A stretch of 64,000 nt of DNA from assembly GCA_016808115.1 (NCBI GenBank), contig JAEQBH010000656.1:3341001-3405000 (forward strand), in the 5' to 3' direction. The notes under the pieces were generated by a model. That model was given only the letters and a program-made list of their open reading frames with translations, was not told the DNA's origin and made no database searches. The stretch is from Tetrastigma voinierianum (taxonomy: Eukaryota > Streptophyta > Magnoliopsida > Vitales > Vitaceae). The translations under genes were made by a program, and so were the position numbers. Shown here piece by piece: positions 1-13,587 of the stretch (position 1 is the first letter of the stretch; every line of letters begins with the position of its first letter).

Positions 1-1138
1 GGTTTGATAGAAATTAAAATTGGAGGGTTTGTCCCGATGGTTTAGAATCATTTGGTGAAACACGATGACTAGTTTTTTCACACTTGTTTGTTGCGGTGTG
101 AGAGTCGGTCGAGACTCGAGTTATGGGCATGAGGAGTCTCATCTCATGCATCACACGGAACATTCTAAATAGGATTGCATTATTTATATGGAATATGATT
201 TGATGTTTTTTGTATACCATTGCATGTGCATTTAGGCGGAGAGTAACCCTTGTAGGAGAATTTTTCTACTGGGCATTGTTCACCCCGTTTTGGGACCCCC
301 TTTCAGGTACAGGGGGTGTACAGGGGACGGTGCTCCGACGAGACCTTGATTATGAAGAAGGTGTAACTCCCCGTCCTGGGAGAGTGTACAATACATGAAA
401 CTGTAGGGGCATATACCAGTATTAAGTGTCATTGTGTATTTTGGAGGATAAAAATTATAAAATAGATAAATTGGAACCGGGATTTTTGTATGAGAATAAG
501 GGTACAATTGTCATTGAGCAAATGGGATATGTAGGCATAATCCAAAGTAGAGATGGGCACATAATAGAAATGTCAAAGTTGATGTTGCAATATTAAAGGA
601 TGGAGGGGCCAACATAATTTGGTAAATAAGACTATAAATGTGGGAAGCAAACACAATAGACTATTTAGATCTCCGAGGCTAGGGTTCACGTTTTGGAGAG
701 AGAGCAAAAAGAAGAGGAAGAGGGAAAAGAGAAGAAGGAGAGAAGAAGACCAAAATTCGGGTATGTTTTTGCCTTGGAATCGTAGATATTTAGATTCTTA
801 AAGGTTGAAATTATGAAATTAGTTGCTCCTTTGGTCTAGGGTTTTTGTGGAAAGATCACACAAACCTTGAATTGATGAGGTTATGTTAAAGCCCCAATTG
901 GTGGCATCCTTGAATCCATAAGAATTATATGATGTTTAGAAGAATTGAGGTGGACTTTTGGGTGAATTCATAAGATTTTCATCTAGGGTTTCAGGGTATG
1001 AGGTTCCAAACCACCAATACAAGTATTTTTGGAGTTGTTTCGATGATTTCCATGATGATTCTTGAGGTGTTATGGATTATAGAAGTTGTATGAAGTTAAT
1101 TGGTATCAAAGTATAAAACAAATCTAGGCAAATTTCGG

Positions 1139-1280
1139 AGGGTGTACCCAAGATGTACAGGTGTACCAGACAGCCACCAGAGGCCAACAACTCCGCATTC
1201 TGCAGATAGTTCAACCTGCATCGATACAGGCCAACACACGCAACCTTCGCACCGTACAAGTCCAAGGTGTACCGGTACAG
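1139..1280 (+). repeat. Cluster of GTAC-containing palindromes in family B LTR
   Basis: Contains GGGTGTACCC (near 1139), GGTGTACCAG (near 1159) and a perfect palindrome TGTACCGGTACA (1268-1279). The same LTR zone of the copy at the window end holds TTGTACCGGTACAA. Confidence 0.7.
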
Positions 1281-1725
1281 GTGTGCCCAAAATGCCCAGA
1301 ATGTTGTGTTTTTGTATAATTAAGCCCGAATTCGTACACCGATAGTTTAGGAACCATAGTAAATGACAGAGAGTTCAACAAGATTAGGAACTACTTTAAA
1401 ATGTACAAGTGGCTCGACGATATTCGCTGAGGGTGACTGCTAAGCCCAAGTATGTTAAGTTATGTGATTACATAGGCAATTAATATTTGCCGTATTCGGT
1501 TGAGTGTGTAGGTTAAAAAGCAAAGGCGGGAAAAGTGTGGAATCGTGCTCTCAAGTTTAGCAAGCAAAGATGTGAGTGTTCTAAACTTATTTTTCCAAAT
1601 ACTAGTGTATTATATTATAAACTGTTTTGCACTGGTATTTAAATGGTTTTGATTGTAAACCATGTTGAAAAGTAAGAAATGAGATCAAGCAAGTAAGCAA
1701 ATTGTTTTGAATTGTAAACCATTTT

Positions 1726-2690
1726 CTAAGCAAGCAAGCAAGTAAGCAAATGGTTTTGAATAATTAAACCATTTTTCAAACAAGCAAGCAATGGTTTTAA
1801 ATTGTAAAACCATTTTTCAAAGAGCAAGCAAGCAAGCAAAGAGAATATTGTGAAAACAGGCCTAACTAAAATCCCTAGTTCTAAGCAAGCAAACCGGTCA
1901 GAGGTATTCCGTACGTGCACGGTGGTGTTAGGATCTCATACATGCATTGTAGTTTTGCCTGGTCGGCAAACTTAGGTCATACATCATGCATTTAAAGGAG
2001 CACTGTAATGCATGTGAGTATATAAGGTTAAGAGCTCTAACTAAATTATGGTGATGGCGACCAAAATAATTCCACCATTTACCGGAAAAGGTGGAGGAAG
2101 TGTGCCCAGTCTCTTCCACTCCAGGGGTGATGGACCTGTGTCCTTCCACCGCACAAATGATGCCCGTGCTCCATGTGTCACTGGTACAGCAAGCAAGTAG
2201 CCTCCCAATGGCTGATGTTTTATAAGCATGATATATACTTGAAAATCAACTATTGGTGCACGATCGCCTGTGCCCGTGAGTTTTAAAGCAAACGGCTATG
2301 CCTGTGCCCCGCTTAGATTTCAAACGATCATTGAGCTCTTCAGTTCAGCGGGGATTTTAGCAAACCCGCTGAGCCCAGGCTCCCATTTTATTTTTCAAAG
2401 CATGCGGTTGAGCCTAGGCTCCCGTGTTTATAAAAAGTTTTATAAACTTTTTAAAGCAAGAGATTTGAGAAATGTTTTATACATTTTTAAAAAAGCAAAA
2501 GGTTTATAAAAAGTATTATAAACTTTTAAAGCAAGCAAAGTAAAGCAAGCAAGCAAGAGAATTGAGAAAAAAAGTCTTATAAGCTTAAAGAAAAGCAAAG
2601 CAGCAAGCAAGTATTAAAAGTTTTATAAACTTTTAAAAGCAAGCAAGTACAAAAGCAAGCAAGTACAGAAAAGTTTTAGAAACTTTTAAA
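1726..2690 (+). repeat. (AAGC)n tracts and AAAGTTTTATAAACTTTT repeats
   Basis: Runs of GCAAGCAAGCAAG at about 1730-1745, 1785-1845 and 2530-2660 alternate first with short blocks of TGGTTTTGAAT...AAACCATTT (1690-1820) and then with near-palindromic TTTATAAACTTTTAAAGC blocks (2430-2690). The reverse complement of the same arrangement recurs at 57720-58760, so it is an inherited LTR feature. Confidence 0.8.
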
Positions 2691-3719
2691 GCAAGGCTTC
2701 TGGAAAATATTTGTAAAAGAAAGTTTTACAGTTTTGAGATGTTTTCCGGAAAAGCAAAACATTTTATAAGCATACACTCACTAAGCTCGTTTAGCTCATT
2801 ATTTTGTGTTTTAAAAACTATTTTCCAGGTACAGGCACTCCGGACGCTGGAGCAGATTAGGATTCTCCTGACATTGTACAAGTGCTGTAATTAAGAATAT
2901 TTTGTAAGGATATACTTTGAATTGTATATTGGAACATATGTATGTACATAGTATAGTCTTGAGAATGTGTCATTAAGTAGTTGCCATATTTGGATAAAGT
3001 ATAAATTGGATGTATACAGGATTTGGAATTTTACTATATGCAGCCGTCATGTTGCCGAGGTTTTACCGCTGCCAAGGTTTTACCAAATCCTAAGTTGTAA
3101 ATAAAAGAATTTTTTTTTTTATGCGAGGTTTAAGAAAGCAATACGGCTTCGCTTCACAGGAGTTTCTAGTCGTTAGAGGTAACGGTTGAGGATTTCTGTG
3201 GAGTGGCCGACACACCCGCCACTGGAAGGGGGTGGGGGTGTGTCAGAAGGCCATTGTGTGGCCTTGATATTACCTTTGAGTAACATTTTTGTATAATAAA
3301 AGAATTGTAACTAAATTCTTTTGGGACTATTGTCTAAATAATCAGGTAAGTAATTATGGTAAGAGGGTCGTGATTGGACTCTTACGAACTGTAATTAAGC
3401 GTTTTATTTTCATAATTTAGATTAAAATGTGAATGAATGGATCCCGGTAAAGGGATGTATATATTGGGGATGGACAGATGGACCCTATGGGGTCAATACT
3501 ACTTCTATTGAGACCCTGTATGGGTTATGATTATTCTGTTATACAGGTTGTATGTTAGGTAGAGCTCGCTGAACAAAGGAGACTCTGCCCGATTTTTTTT
3601 TTGAAAATATGGATCCCGATAAATGGGACACAACAGTGTGGTATCGGGTCACCCGAAATCCACAGGAATTTCACGGGTTGACGGGTTGTCAACGGGACCC
3701 CCAGATTTGGGGTGTCACA

Positions 3720-4110
3720 TCGGAGATTGTCCAATAGCTTTGAATAAATCTATTTATAGAAGATTGTCCAATCCTTTTGAATAAAGTTGTTTATCAGAAA
3801 TTGTCCAATAGCTTTAAATAAAACTATTTATCGGAGATTGTCCAATGCTTTTGAATAAATCTGTTTATCGAAGATTGTCCAATGCTTTTGATTAGAGCGG
3901 TTTATCGAAGACTGGCCCAATGCTTAATAAAGTCATGATTCGAAGACTGTTCAATCGCTTTGAATAAAACTGTTTATTGGAGATTGTCCAATAGCTTTGA
4001 ATAAAGCTGTTTATCGGAGATTGTCCAATGTTTTTAAATAAAGTTGTTTATTAGAGATTGTGTAATGGCTTTGAATAAAGCGATTTATCGGAGGATGTCC
4101 AATGAGTTTT
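3720..4110 (+). repeat. About ten tandem units of 38-40 bp
   Basis: The unit reads roughly CGGAGATTGTCCAATRGCTTT then GAATAAAGCTGTTTAT. Its reverse complement recurs as about six units at 14230-14487 in another family A LTR. Units differ at several positions, so the array is old. Confidence 0.85.
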
Positions 4111-4890
4111 TTTTTTTTTTTTTTAAAAAGCTTTTGTTTTAGATAAAGGGTCATTGGGTGAAACACCAATGACAAGTTTTTACACTTGGCATAAGCATGT
4201 GTGAGGGAGTTGAGGACTCGGGTTAAAGGCATGGTGAGTGACACTTCATTCATGGCATGTAGGCATTGCAGAGTAGAAACGGCATTTTACTTGGAATGTT
4301 TGATTGTGTGAACACGACATTGCATGTGCACTTAGGTGGGGAGTAGCTCTTGTAGGAGTTTACCCTACTGGGCATTGCTCACCCTATCATGGGACCCCTT
4401 TTCAGGTACAAGGAGTATGCAGGTGGACAACGCTCACTCTGAGCCAGCTATAAGAAGAAAGCTCTGCTGTGGCTTGTGATCATTCTTGTAAAGAAGTTGG
4501 AACAAACTATCTTTAGCTTCAGATTTTATGTAAAAGAATTGTAAAAAGATACTTTGGAACAACTTGTTCTAATTTGTAATATTTGTAAGAGTGTTGTAAT
4601 TAAACTCTTGAGGATATGGTAATTAGTCATGTACATTCCCAGAGTGTGGGATGAGGGGCCCGACAGGGCCACTTTCACTCATAATCGGACCCAGCCGAGG
4701 TCATTGTATTATATTTAGGCCATGTTGCCGTGCTTTTTCAGAGGCGGAGTCAGATTGCAGACCTCCCATACAAAGACACTTTATCTCGGGATTTTCATTA
4801 AATCGTGGTCCCTAAAAAGGGGACACGATGGTGTGGTGTCTGCCACCCGACATCCACGAAGTCTTCCACTGGCCGACGAACGTCAAATGC
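3720..4890 (+). mobile_element. Family A LTR remnant, 3' part
   Basis: Directly abuts the end of the preceding LTR, so it is probably the older LTR into which that one inserted; the matching left part would lie before the window. It carries the tandem 38-40 bp units, then the shared module (4321-4409, CCCTACTGGGCATTGCTCACC ... TTTTCAGGTAC), then a degraded 3' end with no clear CA terminus. The right boundary near 4890 is set by where similarity to the segment at 56200-56718 starts. Confidence 0.65.
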
Positions 4891-4891
4891 A

Positions 4892-5162
4892 CTCTGCCTG
4901 AGGGCTTCAACGAAAGTTTAGGTTGGCATAGGGAAGAGGGGTCTAAGATTCAGTCCCGTATTATATGTAAAATTATTAAGGAATATAACATAATATCATG
5001 ATGTAAATGCAAAGTGAATAAATGTCAATAAAAACTAATTTCTACCAAATTAACATCAAAACAAATTTCCCATTTAGCATGCTGGGCATAAACGCTCAAC
5101 GTTTAAATAGGTAATGGTATAGGGAAGGGAGGGGTCCCAGATTTGAGTAATAGTGGTAACTA
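4892..5162. other. Non-LTR segment present twice in the window
   Basis: About 4905-5160 matches 56255-56510 in direct orientation (GGAATATAACATAATA, TCAACGTTTAAATAGGTAATGGTAT, GGAGGGGTCCCA). It is therefore part of a repeated unit, copy 1, interrupted at 5163 by an LTR. No coding capacity was seen. Confidence 0.65.
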
Positions 5163-8100
5163 TGAAACCCTGAGAGATCCAAATTTCTGAGGAAGGGTAG
5201 AACGGTAAATTTCGGTCAAAATCTGGAATTTTTCTAGATCTTGGATGACGAAACAGACTTCACCGCTGATGACTGCCTCCCTCGAACGAAGGCTACTACA
5301 TCTAATTTTACCAATTCGTTATTTACCATATCATCGCTTTTCACTGTCTAGAAGAAAAGTGACACTTCTGACATTTGAGTGGCTCAAGATGAGATACTTG
5401 TCATGGGGAGAATGTCAAACATTAAGGTCAAGTGGGACCTATGTGGACATGTGGCATCTCATGAGTGGAAGGAAATCCACTATTAAGGATAAGTGGATAG
5501 GGCGTAATCCAAAGAGCCACTTAGAAGTGGACAAGTGGCAAGAGAGAGAAGACAATTCTATTGACCCAATCTTGACCCAACCGGTTTGGGGGGAAAGGAA
5601 AAGGGAAAAAGAGAGCGGGAAGGAAGGAGAGATTTTTAGAAAGAGAGAGAGTCTACCTTCTCTCTAGATTTTCCGACGATCGGTCCGTCGAATCCCGGCG
5701 AGACAAGAAGCAAAGTTAATCCCCACTACAAGGGCTACGCGTGGGTCCCGGTATTGTTCAGTTTCGACAACTCCGAGAGGTAAGGGTATTCTCCTACTTG
5801 GTTATTTATTGTCTAAAAATTCATGAAATGGTTTTCGTGGTGGAGGCTTAAATGGACATGGATTCTTCAGAAAAGCCGGTGAAAATTCAAATTTTCGGAA
5901 AAGCGGTAAATGGTAATTTCGTCAAAATATGGAATTTTCTAGATCTTGATGACGAAATGGACTTCACCGCGGAATCGTCTCGCGAAATCTAGCTACCATG
6001 TCACTTCGCCAATTCAGACAACCAATTTCACGCCGAGGCCACCGGACGTATGGTGTGACACGTGGTGCAACTCGAGGCTACAGAGACACGTGTCAGACTG
6101 TGAGCTAGTCAAATATGAGCTCAAGTGTGGTCCATAGGAGGCACATGGCTTCATGCCATTAGAAGGAAATCCAATGGGAATAGATAAGGTGATAGGGTAA
6201 TCTAAGGCGTCCAATGAGAAATGGAGGCATGAAAGGACAAGTCCTCTTGACCAAGTTCCACCTGGTTTTGTAGAGGAAAAGAGGGAAGAAAGAACCGAGA
6301 AAGGAGGAGAGATTTTATAGAGAGAGTGTCTACCTTCTCTAGAATTCCCAGCTGATCTTACCGTCTGGCTCTCGGCTTAATCCAGAGGAGAGTTGGTCTA
6401 CGCTCGTGAAGGCCTACGCGTGGGTACTCTCAGTTTTTCGAGTTTCGATAATCCGAGGCAAAGTGTTCTCCTACTTGTTTTATTCTTTGGCTAAGAGTCA
6501 TTTTAATGGATGGGGATATCTTGAGGCCTGGATGGCCGTGTTTTTGGTACCGAAAGATTTGGACTGAGTGAAGAAATCCCAGAGTGAGCTGGTCGCCCGA
6601 ACTCGACGGACTCGTTTATGTGTGGCCTTGAGTGTGACTATGTTATTGCTTGATTGAATAACATGTTATGTTATTTGTGTGATGCTTAGGGCAGTTCCAA
6701 GATGGATTGTCGGATTGTATATTAACCCATGTGAGCTAATTTTATGTTATTGATATGTATGAATGAATAACATAATGATTGTGTATAAATTATGTTAGTA
6801 TATGCATGCTTAATTTATTAACATGAATTGTTGTGAAATGGCATATTGCATTTCATATGCACTAAGGTAACCTAGAATAATAGGTGTTAGTGCATGACAT
6901 GAAAAATGTGGTTGCTAAATGGATTTCAAAGGAAGATTTTCCGAATAATTGCCTTGGAGAGTTGTCCAACAGTTCATCTCGGAGGAGGACCCATGATTGT
7001 TCCAGAAAGTTATCCAGCAATTCACCTTAGAGGGTCGTCTATCAGATTTTACCACCCCTAGATATGTTTTCAAGAACAAAACCTTTGTTTGAAAATCCTG
7101 TGTTTTCTCACACTCTGGCTTAGGCATGCGCAGGAGCCGTGAGGGCTCGAGAAGTGGGAAAGGGTGAGCTCACATTTTCATCCATTTCATGTGTGATATT
7201 TGAGTAGGAACATATATGTTTTGCTTAAATGTTTGGTTTGCCATTACATGAGCACTTAGGTGGGGAGTAACCCATGTAGGATAATTCTACTACTGGGCAT
7301 TGCTCACCCTGTCGAGGGAAAAATTATTTCAGGTACTGAAGGTTCACCTAGGGATGGGATGCATCCGAGGTCTTAGAGACAAACAAATGGCCATATGTGG
7401 CCTTGTTATGTATTTTTGTAAAAATCTGGGTAAAAGACCCAGTTTTGGATAATTTGTAATCAAAACAAATTGTAAATTCACTTATTTTTGTATAAAATAT
7501 ACATTTTGGTGAGTATGGATGAATGGTTCGACGTGGCCATTTTTATTCACGTATGGGTCTCATGATATAAGACACATTGTGTTTCGCAGTTGACTCGTGG
7601 TCAACGGGACCCCGAAATGGGGCGGTTACATTCTCATCTCCACACCTAAGTAGAACCGACATTTCTGATGAGAGTGGTCGTCCATGGACAGCCCACGATT
7701 GATTTGGGACTCGTTAAAATTAGTCCGATTGCTTGTTGACCGAAATCACCCATGTGAATTTTGCTTGAATTAGATAGCACGATATTGCTTAAAAGGAATG
7801 GCTTGGAATATGTGTGGGAAATGATATGTTAATGCATGCTAAATTGATGTGTTAACATGATTGTTGAGTTATATGAAATATAATTGTGTATGAGCCATTG
7901 GAATTGGATATATGAATTCTGGCATCATCAGATTCATGTGTACTGTGACATCACATAGAGTCTGCGAGGGTGCACGTGATGGTTGTTCACTACTTCTGTG
8001 AATGGGTTGAGTTTTTCTTTTGGGACTACGTCCACAAGACCATAAGTTCAAATCATAAAATCAAAAGTAATTAATGTGTGTTGGGCTTAAGCAAGAAAGT

Positions 8101-8684
8101 GGGTTGTTAGGGGTCCCCCTAATTGAAAAGTCTCTCAGTGGGTGTACGCACTCGCGCGTGAGCCTAAAGTTCCGTACTGTGTAAGAGACCCACGCATTAA
8201 CCGAAAAGCCTCCAGATGAGAGACTCCGCGTGTGTGATTAAGAAAGTCTTATGTAGGTGCAAGAGACCTACGCTAGAGGTCAAGTCTCTTTTCGCTTAAA
8301 AAGAAGACATCAATATGTTTATCACTTAGACCTAGAGTTTAGTGATAGGAGTCGATTTCACCTGATCAAGTTACCCATTGGCAAATCTGCACTAGGTGTT
8401 GGTGAGTTTCAATAAAGTGTTTGTGATATGGGTGTCATTGGTATTACCAATGATGATTGACACACTTGGTATAGGTATTGTGTGAGGGAGCTCTTGATAT
8501 GACTCGGTACGGGCATGGAAACATTTCATGCATGATATAAATTATTCCATGTACAAATTGTAAATTGTATGGAATATGGATGTTGGGATGTGCCATTGCA
8601 TGTGCATTTTAGGTGGGGAGTAACCCAATGTAGTAAAATTTTACTACTGGACATTGCTCACCTCGTCGTGGGATCCCCCTTTCA
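5163..8684 (+). mobile_element. Family A LTR, interrupted and 3' truncated
   Basis: Starts TGAAACCCTGAGAG, a mutated TGTAAAACCCGAGAA, followed by the family's AATTTCGGTCAAAATCTGG ... TCTAGATCTTGGATGACG start. It is split at about 5867/7631 by another solo LTR of the same family and resumes there. It contains degraded GAGACCCACG repeats (8100-8330) and the shared module (8601-8684). It stops at CCCCTTTCA, so the LTR 3' end is deleted. ORFs inside (for example 5245-5667) are chance frames in LTR sequence. Confidence 0.75.
5868..7630 (+). mobile_element. Family A solo LTR nested in a family A LTR
   Basis: Starts in a degraded AAAAGCCGGTGAAAATTC (family consensus about TGTAAAACCCGAGAAAATTC) and ends GGGACCCCGAAATGGGGCGGTTACA at 7630. 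Flanks are TTCTT (5863-5867) and TTCTC (7631-7635), an imperfect duplication. The outer LTR reads ...CATGGATTCTT/TTCTCATCTCC..., which matches the uninterrupted copy near 52130. Length is about 1.76 kb. It carries the module at 7245-7337. The left edge is uncertain by a few bases. Confidence 0.72.
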
Positions 8685-9582
8685 TATGTTATCTTCTAAT
8701 GATTGTTTTATAAAATAATTGATACAAATTAAGAAAAAAATAAGGTATTTTGAGAACATCTTTATGTTATCTTCTAATTATTGTTTTATAAAATAATAAA
8801 ATAAATATATGAATGATTTAGAATAAAATATTATACACAAATTATTCCGATGACATGTTTCAAATTAATAAAAAATATTTTGAGTTATGAAATAGACTTT
8901 GAGAGTGCTTATTGAGGTGATAGGTGATTCATCTCCAATGAACTTTTTATAGGCTACTTCGTAAATACTTTCTTAGAGCGCTGAGCAAATGATCGCATAA
9001 ATAAGTCATAATGTGAAAAGCCAATGGTAGCTTTTATACGCTCTAATTAAATAGAAAATTTTTTTAGTCTTTAGGATTTTTATTAATATTATAGCTTATA
9101 AATTATATGAAATAATATGAATTTTTTGTGGTTCTAAATTTATTTCATGTTATATTCGTAAAATAATAATATGAAATGATAAAAATTGGAGTGAAATTAT
9201 AAATATTTAATTTTATTTTTCTGGAAATAATACTATTTATGTTTAATTATAATTTATATTATTTTATTTATGAAATAATATTCTAAATTAATTCATAAAT
9301 TATAAATAATATAAAATATTATAATATTTTGTATGGTTTTATATAATAATATGAAAATTTTATCACCATACAAAAGTAATATATGAAATAAATAAAATAT
9401 TTTATAGGTGGGTGGCATATGCCCCTTGAAAATTTTCCACTTAATTATTTTTTTTATGCGAGGATAATTTGCCACATAATTTTTTGTTTTGCAATTTTTT
9501 TATCCGAACACTTCATTACAATAATGGTTTAATACTTTATCCTAGAAAAAATATTCCTAGTTAACTTTGATCATGTACCAAT
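8685..9582. other. AT-rich intergenic sequence
   Basis: No coding signal. 8690-8885 matches 56545-56717 (TGATACAAATTAAGAAAAAAATA, GAATGATTTAGAATAAAATATTAT) and is the continuation of the duplicated segment. A second diverged copy of TATGTTATCTTCTAAT...ATTGTTTTATAAAATAAT gives a local tandem duplication of about 75 bp (8686-8800). The rest is AT-rich with nothing recognised. Confidence 0.6.
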
Positions 9583-10164
9583 TGTTAGAAAATTTTGCAC
9601 CTGCATAAAGATGGTTAGCCCGAATAACAGCAATAACCAGAAGTGAAGTAATAAAAAGTGAAAGAGAAATAAAACCAAAGTAGAGAACAACTGAGTATTG
9701 TGAAATTAATAATTTCCTTAAGACAAATTCGCCTTTTCCATTGGTGCTTTGAGATTCCTAAGGCGTTTGTCTCCCAGGATAAAAGGATTGTCGAATGGTC
9801 GACAAAAGCACATTGCCTCCATTCCGACAAGTTGATGATGTGTTCGCACTATCACCGAAAAAATGACGAAGCAAGGAAAACTCGAGACTCGATGACCTTT
9901 TTGAGACACACCTACTGAAATACCCCCAACAACCTTTATAAAGGAGAGACCTGGCCTTTTGGAATGCCAAACCTTTTTAGCTTCCCAAACCCTTAGAATT
10001 CCAAATTAAATTATTCATTAAATTCCGAATTAAATAATTCATTGAATGTCATGAATTAAATTATTCATTGAACGTCATTAATTTCATATAACTGAAATTC
10101 ATAGAATTCTAAACAAAGAGTTATTCAGTGAATGTCATTAATTTCTATCTCACTATTTCCAACA
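9583..10164. mobile_element. Solo LTR, Copia-like, TSD CCAAT
   Basis: Starts TGTTAGAAAATTTTG and ends CTATTTCCAACA, so it has imperfect TGTTRG...CCAACA inverted ends, which are common in Ty1/Copia LTRs. Perfect 5-bp duplication CCAAT (9578-9582 and 10165-10169). The length of 582 bp is typical of Copia and far shorter than the gypsy LTRs here. A TATA-like CTTTATAAAGG lies at 9934-9944. No internal region, so solo. Copia assignment rests on termini and size only. Confidence 0.75.
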
Positions 10165-10224
10165 CCAATTATTATAATAAAAGCTATAACCCAAAATTAC
10201 CATTCTATCTTTCTAAAAACAAAA

Positions 10225-11542
<1,318 letters not shown>

Positions 11543-11803
11543 ATGATGGTGTCCTTTTTCCCTTATATTTGCAATACCATGACCATGGCGACGGATCCAT
11601 GGAATGAGAATAATAAGGAAGTTCCATGGTTTGGTGAAATCCTACCTCCCGAGCCCTTTGTTGGTTTCTATACCAGGGTGGTTAAATGCTTAAGGGTTGT
11701 GAAAACAAACTGTGGATTACAAATCTATAAACATATCTTTCATCCATTCAAGATTCTAGATGATAATTATTGCCAGAATGTGGTAAAAGTGTATGAGATT
11801 TAA
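11543..11803 (+). CDS. Unrecognised ORF, 86 codons; possible gene fragment
   Basis: Open frame of 86 codons with a varied, non-repetitive composition that includes WNENNKEVPWFGEILPPEPF and cysteine-containing segments, unlike the low-complexity frames nearby. It starts at ATGATG (11543) and stops at TAA near 11801. A second open stretch begins at ATGGCTTTAACATC (about 12078) and runs into the LTR at 12180 without a stop. I recognise no family, see no intron-exon structure that would join them, and find no promoter. It could be an exon remnant of a host gene, part of an unclassified transposon, or chance. Confidence 0.3.
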   Translation: MMVSFFPYICNTMTMATDPWNENNKEVPWFGEILPPEPFVGFYTRVVKCLRVVKTNCGLQIYKHIFHPFKILDDNYCQNVVKVYEI

Positions 11804-12179
11804 AGAGAGACCTAGGTCAGCTCCCTCAGTTTGTATAAGAAATTCAAGCCCCATACATCTTTGATTGACAAAAGGAGTAAAAGAACATATCAAGAATGTG
11901 TTGATCGAAATCTATAAGAAGGCACATGTAAAAATGTGGCCTTACTCCACATTTGTAACAAAATCGACTCAAAATAAAAAGCTAAATAAATCGTTTTTTA
12001 ATATACTAATTTTCTTCTTTTACCTTGGTATGATAGAATATATGTATATTTCATAACAATAGAAAACATGTTTTATCATGGCTTTAACATCAAATGAGTT
12101 AAAATTCAACCCATTGCTTGTCCTTAGTAAAAGGTTTGACTCTAAAGATTATATTACATCCAAGTTAATTTGTCATCTA
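11804..12179. other. Left flank of the tandem LTR array
   Basis: AT-rich, includes a short open frame from about 12078 to the junction. The last bases (ATCTA, 12175-12179) do not match the bases after the array's right end (AAAAT, 32319-32323), so no target duplication is visible. Confidence 0.5.
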
Positions 12180-13000
12180 TGGTTGCCTCGGGGGTCCCGT
12201 TGACAACCCGTCAACGCGCAGCACGGGTATCGTGATATCTCGATACTACCATCATGTCTCCATTCATCAGATCCATTCATGCATATATATTTTAGAAAAA
12301 TATACAAATTTATCAAAATAGTTCATAAGAGTTCGAGTTACAACTCTCTTATATATAAAATATTACATGTAAAATCTAGTTTCTTACAAAAAGGTTTCTC
12401 AAAGCCACAGTTCGGCTTTCTTCACACCTGCGGTCTTAGATGAGGGTCAGCCGCTTGTATATAACCTGCACCTAAAGGGGGGTCCCACGATGGGGTGAGT
12501 AATGCCCAGTAAGGATAACTCCTACAAGGGCTACTCCCCACCTAAGTGCACATACAATGTCATGTTCACACAATAATACACACATCAACATTCCAATGAA
12601 GAATATTTCAATTCTAAATGGAATCCTACATGCCATGAAATGAGATGAGACTCATCATGCCCCATGTCCCGAGTCCTCATCAACTCTCTCACACATGCTT
12701 ATGCTAAGTGTGAAAACTCTTCATTGGTGTTTCATCCAATGACCCTTTTTCCAAAACAAAATATTTTGTTTTATAAAACAAAACTCATTGGATATACATC
12801 CAATGTCCATTTGATTTAATCAAATCCCGTGTGTTTATGCATTTGTGGGCCAAGGATTTCTAGGTTCTCACCGTAGGATGCCACACGCCTTTCTACATTT
12901 TTACAAGCTTTCATCGACGGGGATCATGTATAACCGCAACTACTAGGTCTTTTAACTTAGTGGATCTATCCTACTTGTCGTGCCCAACACACGTTGTAGA

Positions 13001-13001
<1 letters not shown>

Positions 13002-13062
<61 letters not shown>
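13002..13062. repeat. (TA)n microsatellite in LTR 1
   Basis: About 61 bp of TA repeats. The equivalent place of LTR 2 also has (TA)n (21852-21896). Confidence 0.95.
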
Positions 13063-13065
<3 letters not shown>

Positions 13066-13508
13066 GCCATGAAACCGTTAGGACTCACTGACGAGTCCGC
13101 TGCAAGTTGAGCTCCCTACCACTCCATTCACTAAGAACCAATGATTATAACCATACATACACACCTTTCAACTCGATACACAATTCCGCATATACAATGC
13201 AAAATGTCACTGCATTTAATCTCATGTTACATGTATAATGAACACTACACAGAACAATTAATAAATGGTACTTTATGCCAAGTACCATTGATAATTATAT
13301 GGAAAGCACATAATTTACATCCATTCATGCTAATATATATAACACCAATATATGAACATATTTACAACGCATTCAGCATGTTATAAAATTTCCAGAAATT
13401 ACACACAAAAATAGTCCACACAAACTAGTCATTCCCGACCATAAATTCGGCCATACTCAGCCTTGAAATAACTGACTCGCCAGTACTCCAAAATTTCAGC
13501 TTATGTTT

Positions 13509-13515
13509 TATTATT

Positions 13516-13552
<37 letters not shown>
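13509..13552. repeat. (ATT)n microsatellite in LTR 1
   Basis: ATT run after CAGCTTATGTTTTATTATT. The same site is expanded in LTR 2 (22361-22487) and marks the start of the LTR piece at 38216. Confidence 0.93.
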
Positions 13553-13554
<2 letters not shown>

Positions 13555-13587
13555 TTTCAACTTTGAAGACTATCATTACTGGCTATA

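Larger units (their letters stand above)
362..3245 (+). mobile_element. Family B solo LTR, TSD GAAGG
   Basis: It begins TGTAACTCCCC and ends GGGGGTGTGTCA, and is flanked by a perfect 5-bp duplication GAAGG (357-361 and 3246-3250). Removing it rejoins the host LTR. No primer site, polypurine tract or coding region lies inside, so this is a solo LTR of 2884 bp left by LTR-LTR recombination. A GA-rich tract (about 700-750) and a CTAGGGTTT segment follow, as in other family B copies. The first 250 bp resemble the reverse complement of the start of the copy at 28193-31285. (AAGC)n runs and TATAAACTTTT repeats occupy its 3' half. Confidence 0.88.
1..3719 (+). mobile_element. Family A Ty3/gypsy LTR, left end outside the window, interrupted
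   Basis: Plus-oriented LTR made of 1-361 and 3251-3719. It carries the module common to this family (GCATGTGCATTTAGG ... CTACTGGGCATTG ... CCCTTTCAGGTAC, 221-310). It ends in a direct ...GTTGTCAACGGGACCCCC ... GGGGTGTCACA at 3719, the same terminus that other copies show in reverse as TGTGACACCC. It is split at 361/3251 by a family B solo LTR that duplicated GAAGG. The 5' end is off the window, so solo or element-bound status cannot be decided. Confidence 0.8.

Noticed and set aside
5245..5667. 140-codon ORF
   Set aside because: Lies wholly within an LTR and is not conserved as a frame in the homologous LTR at 51446.
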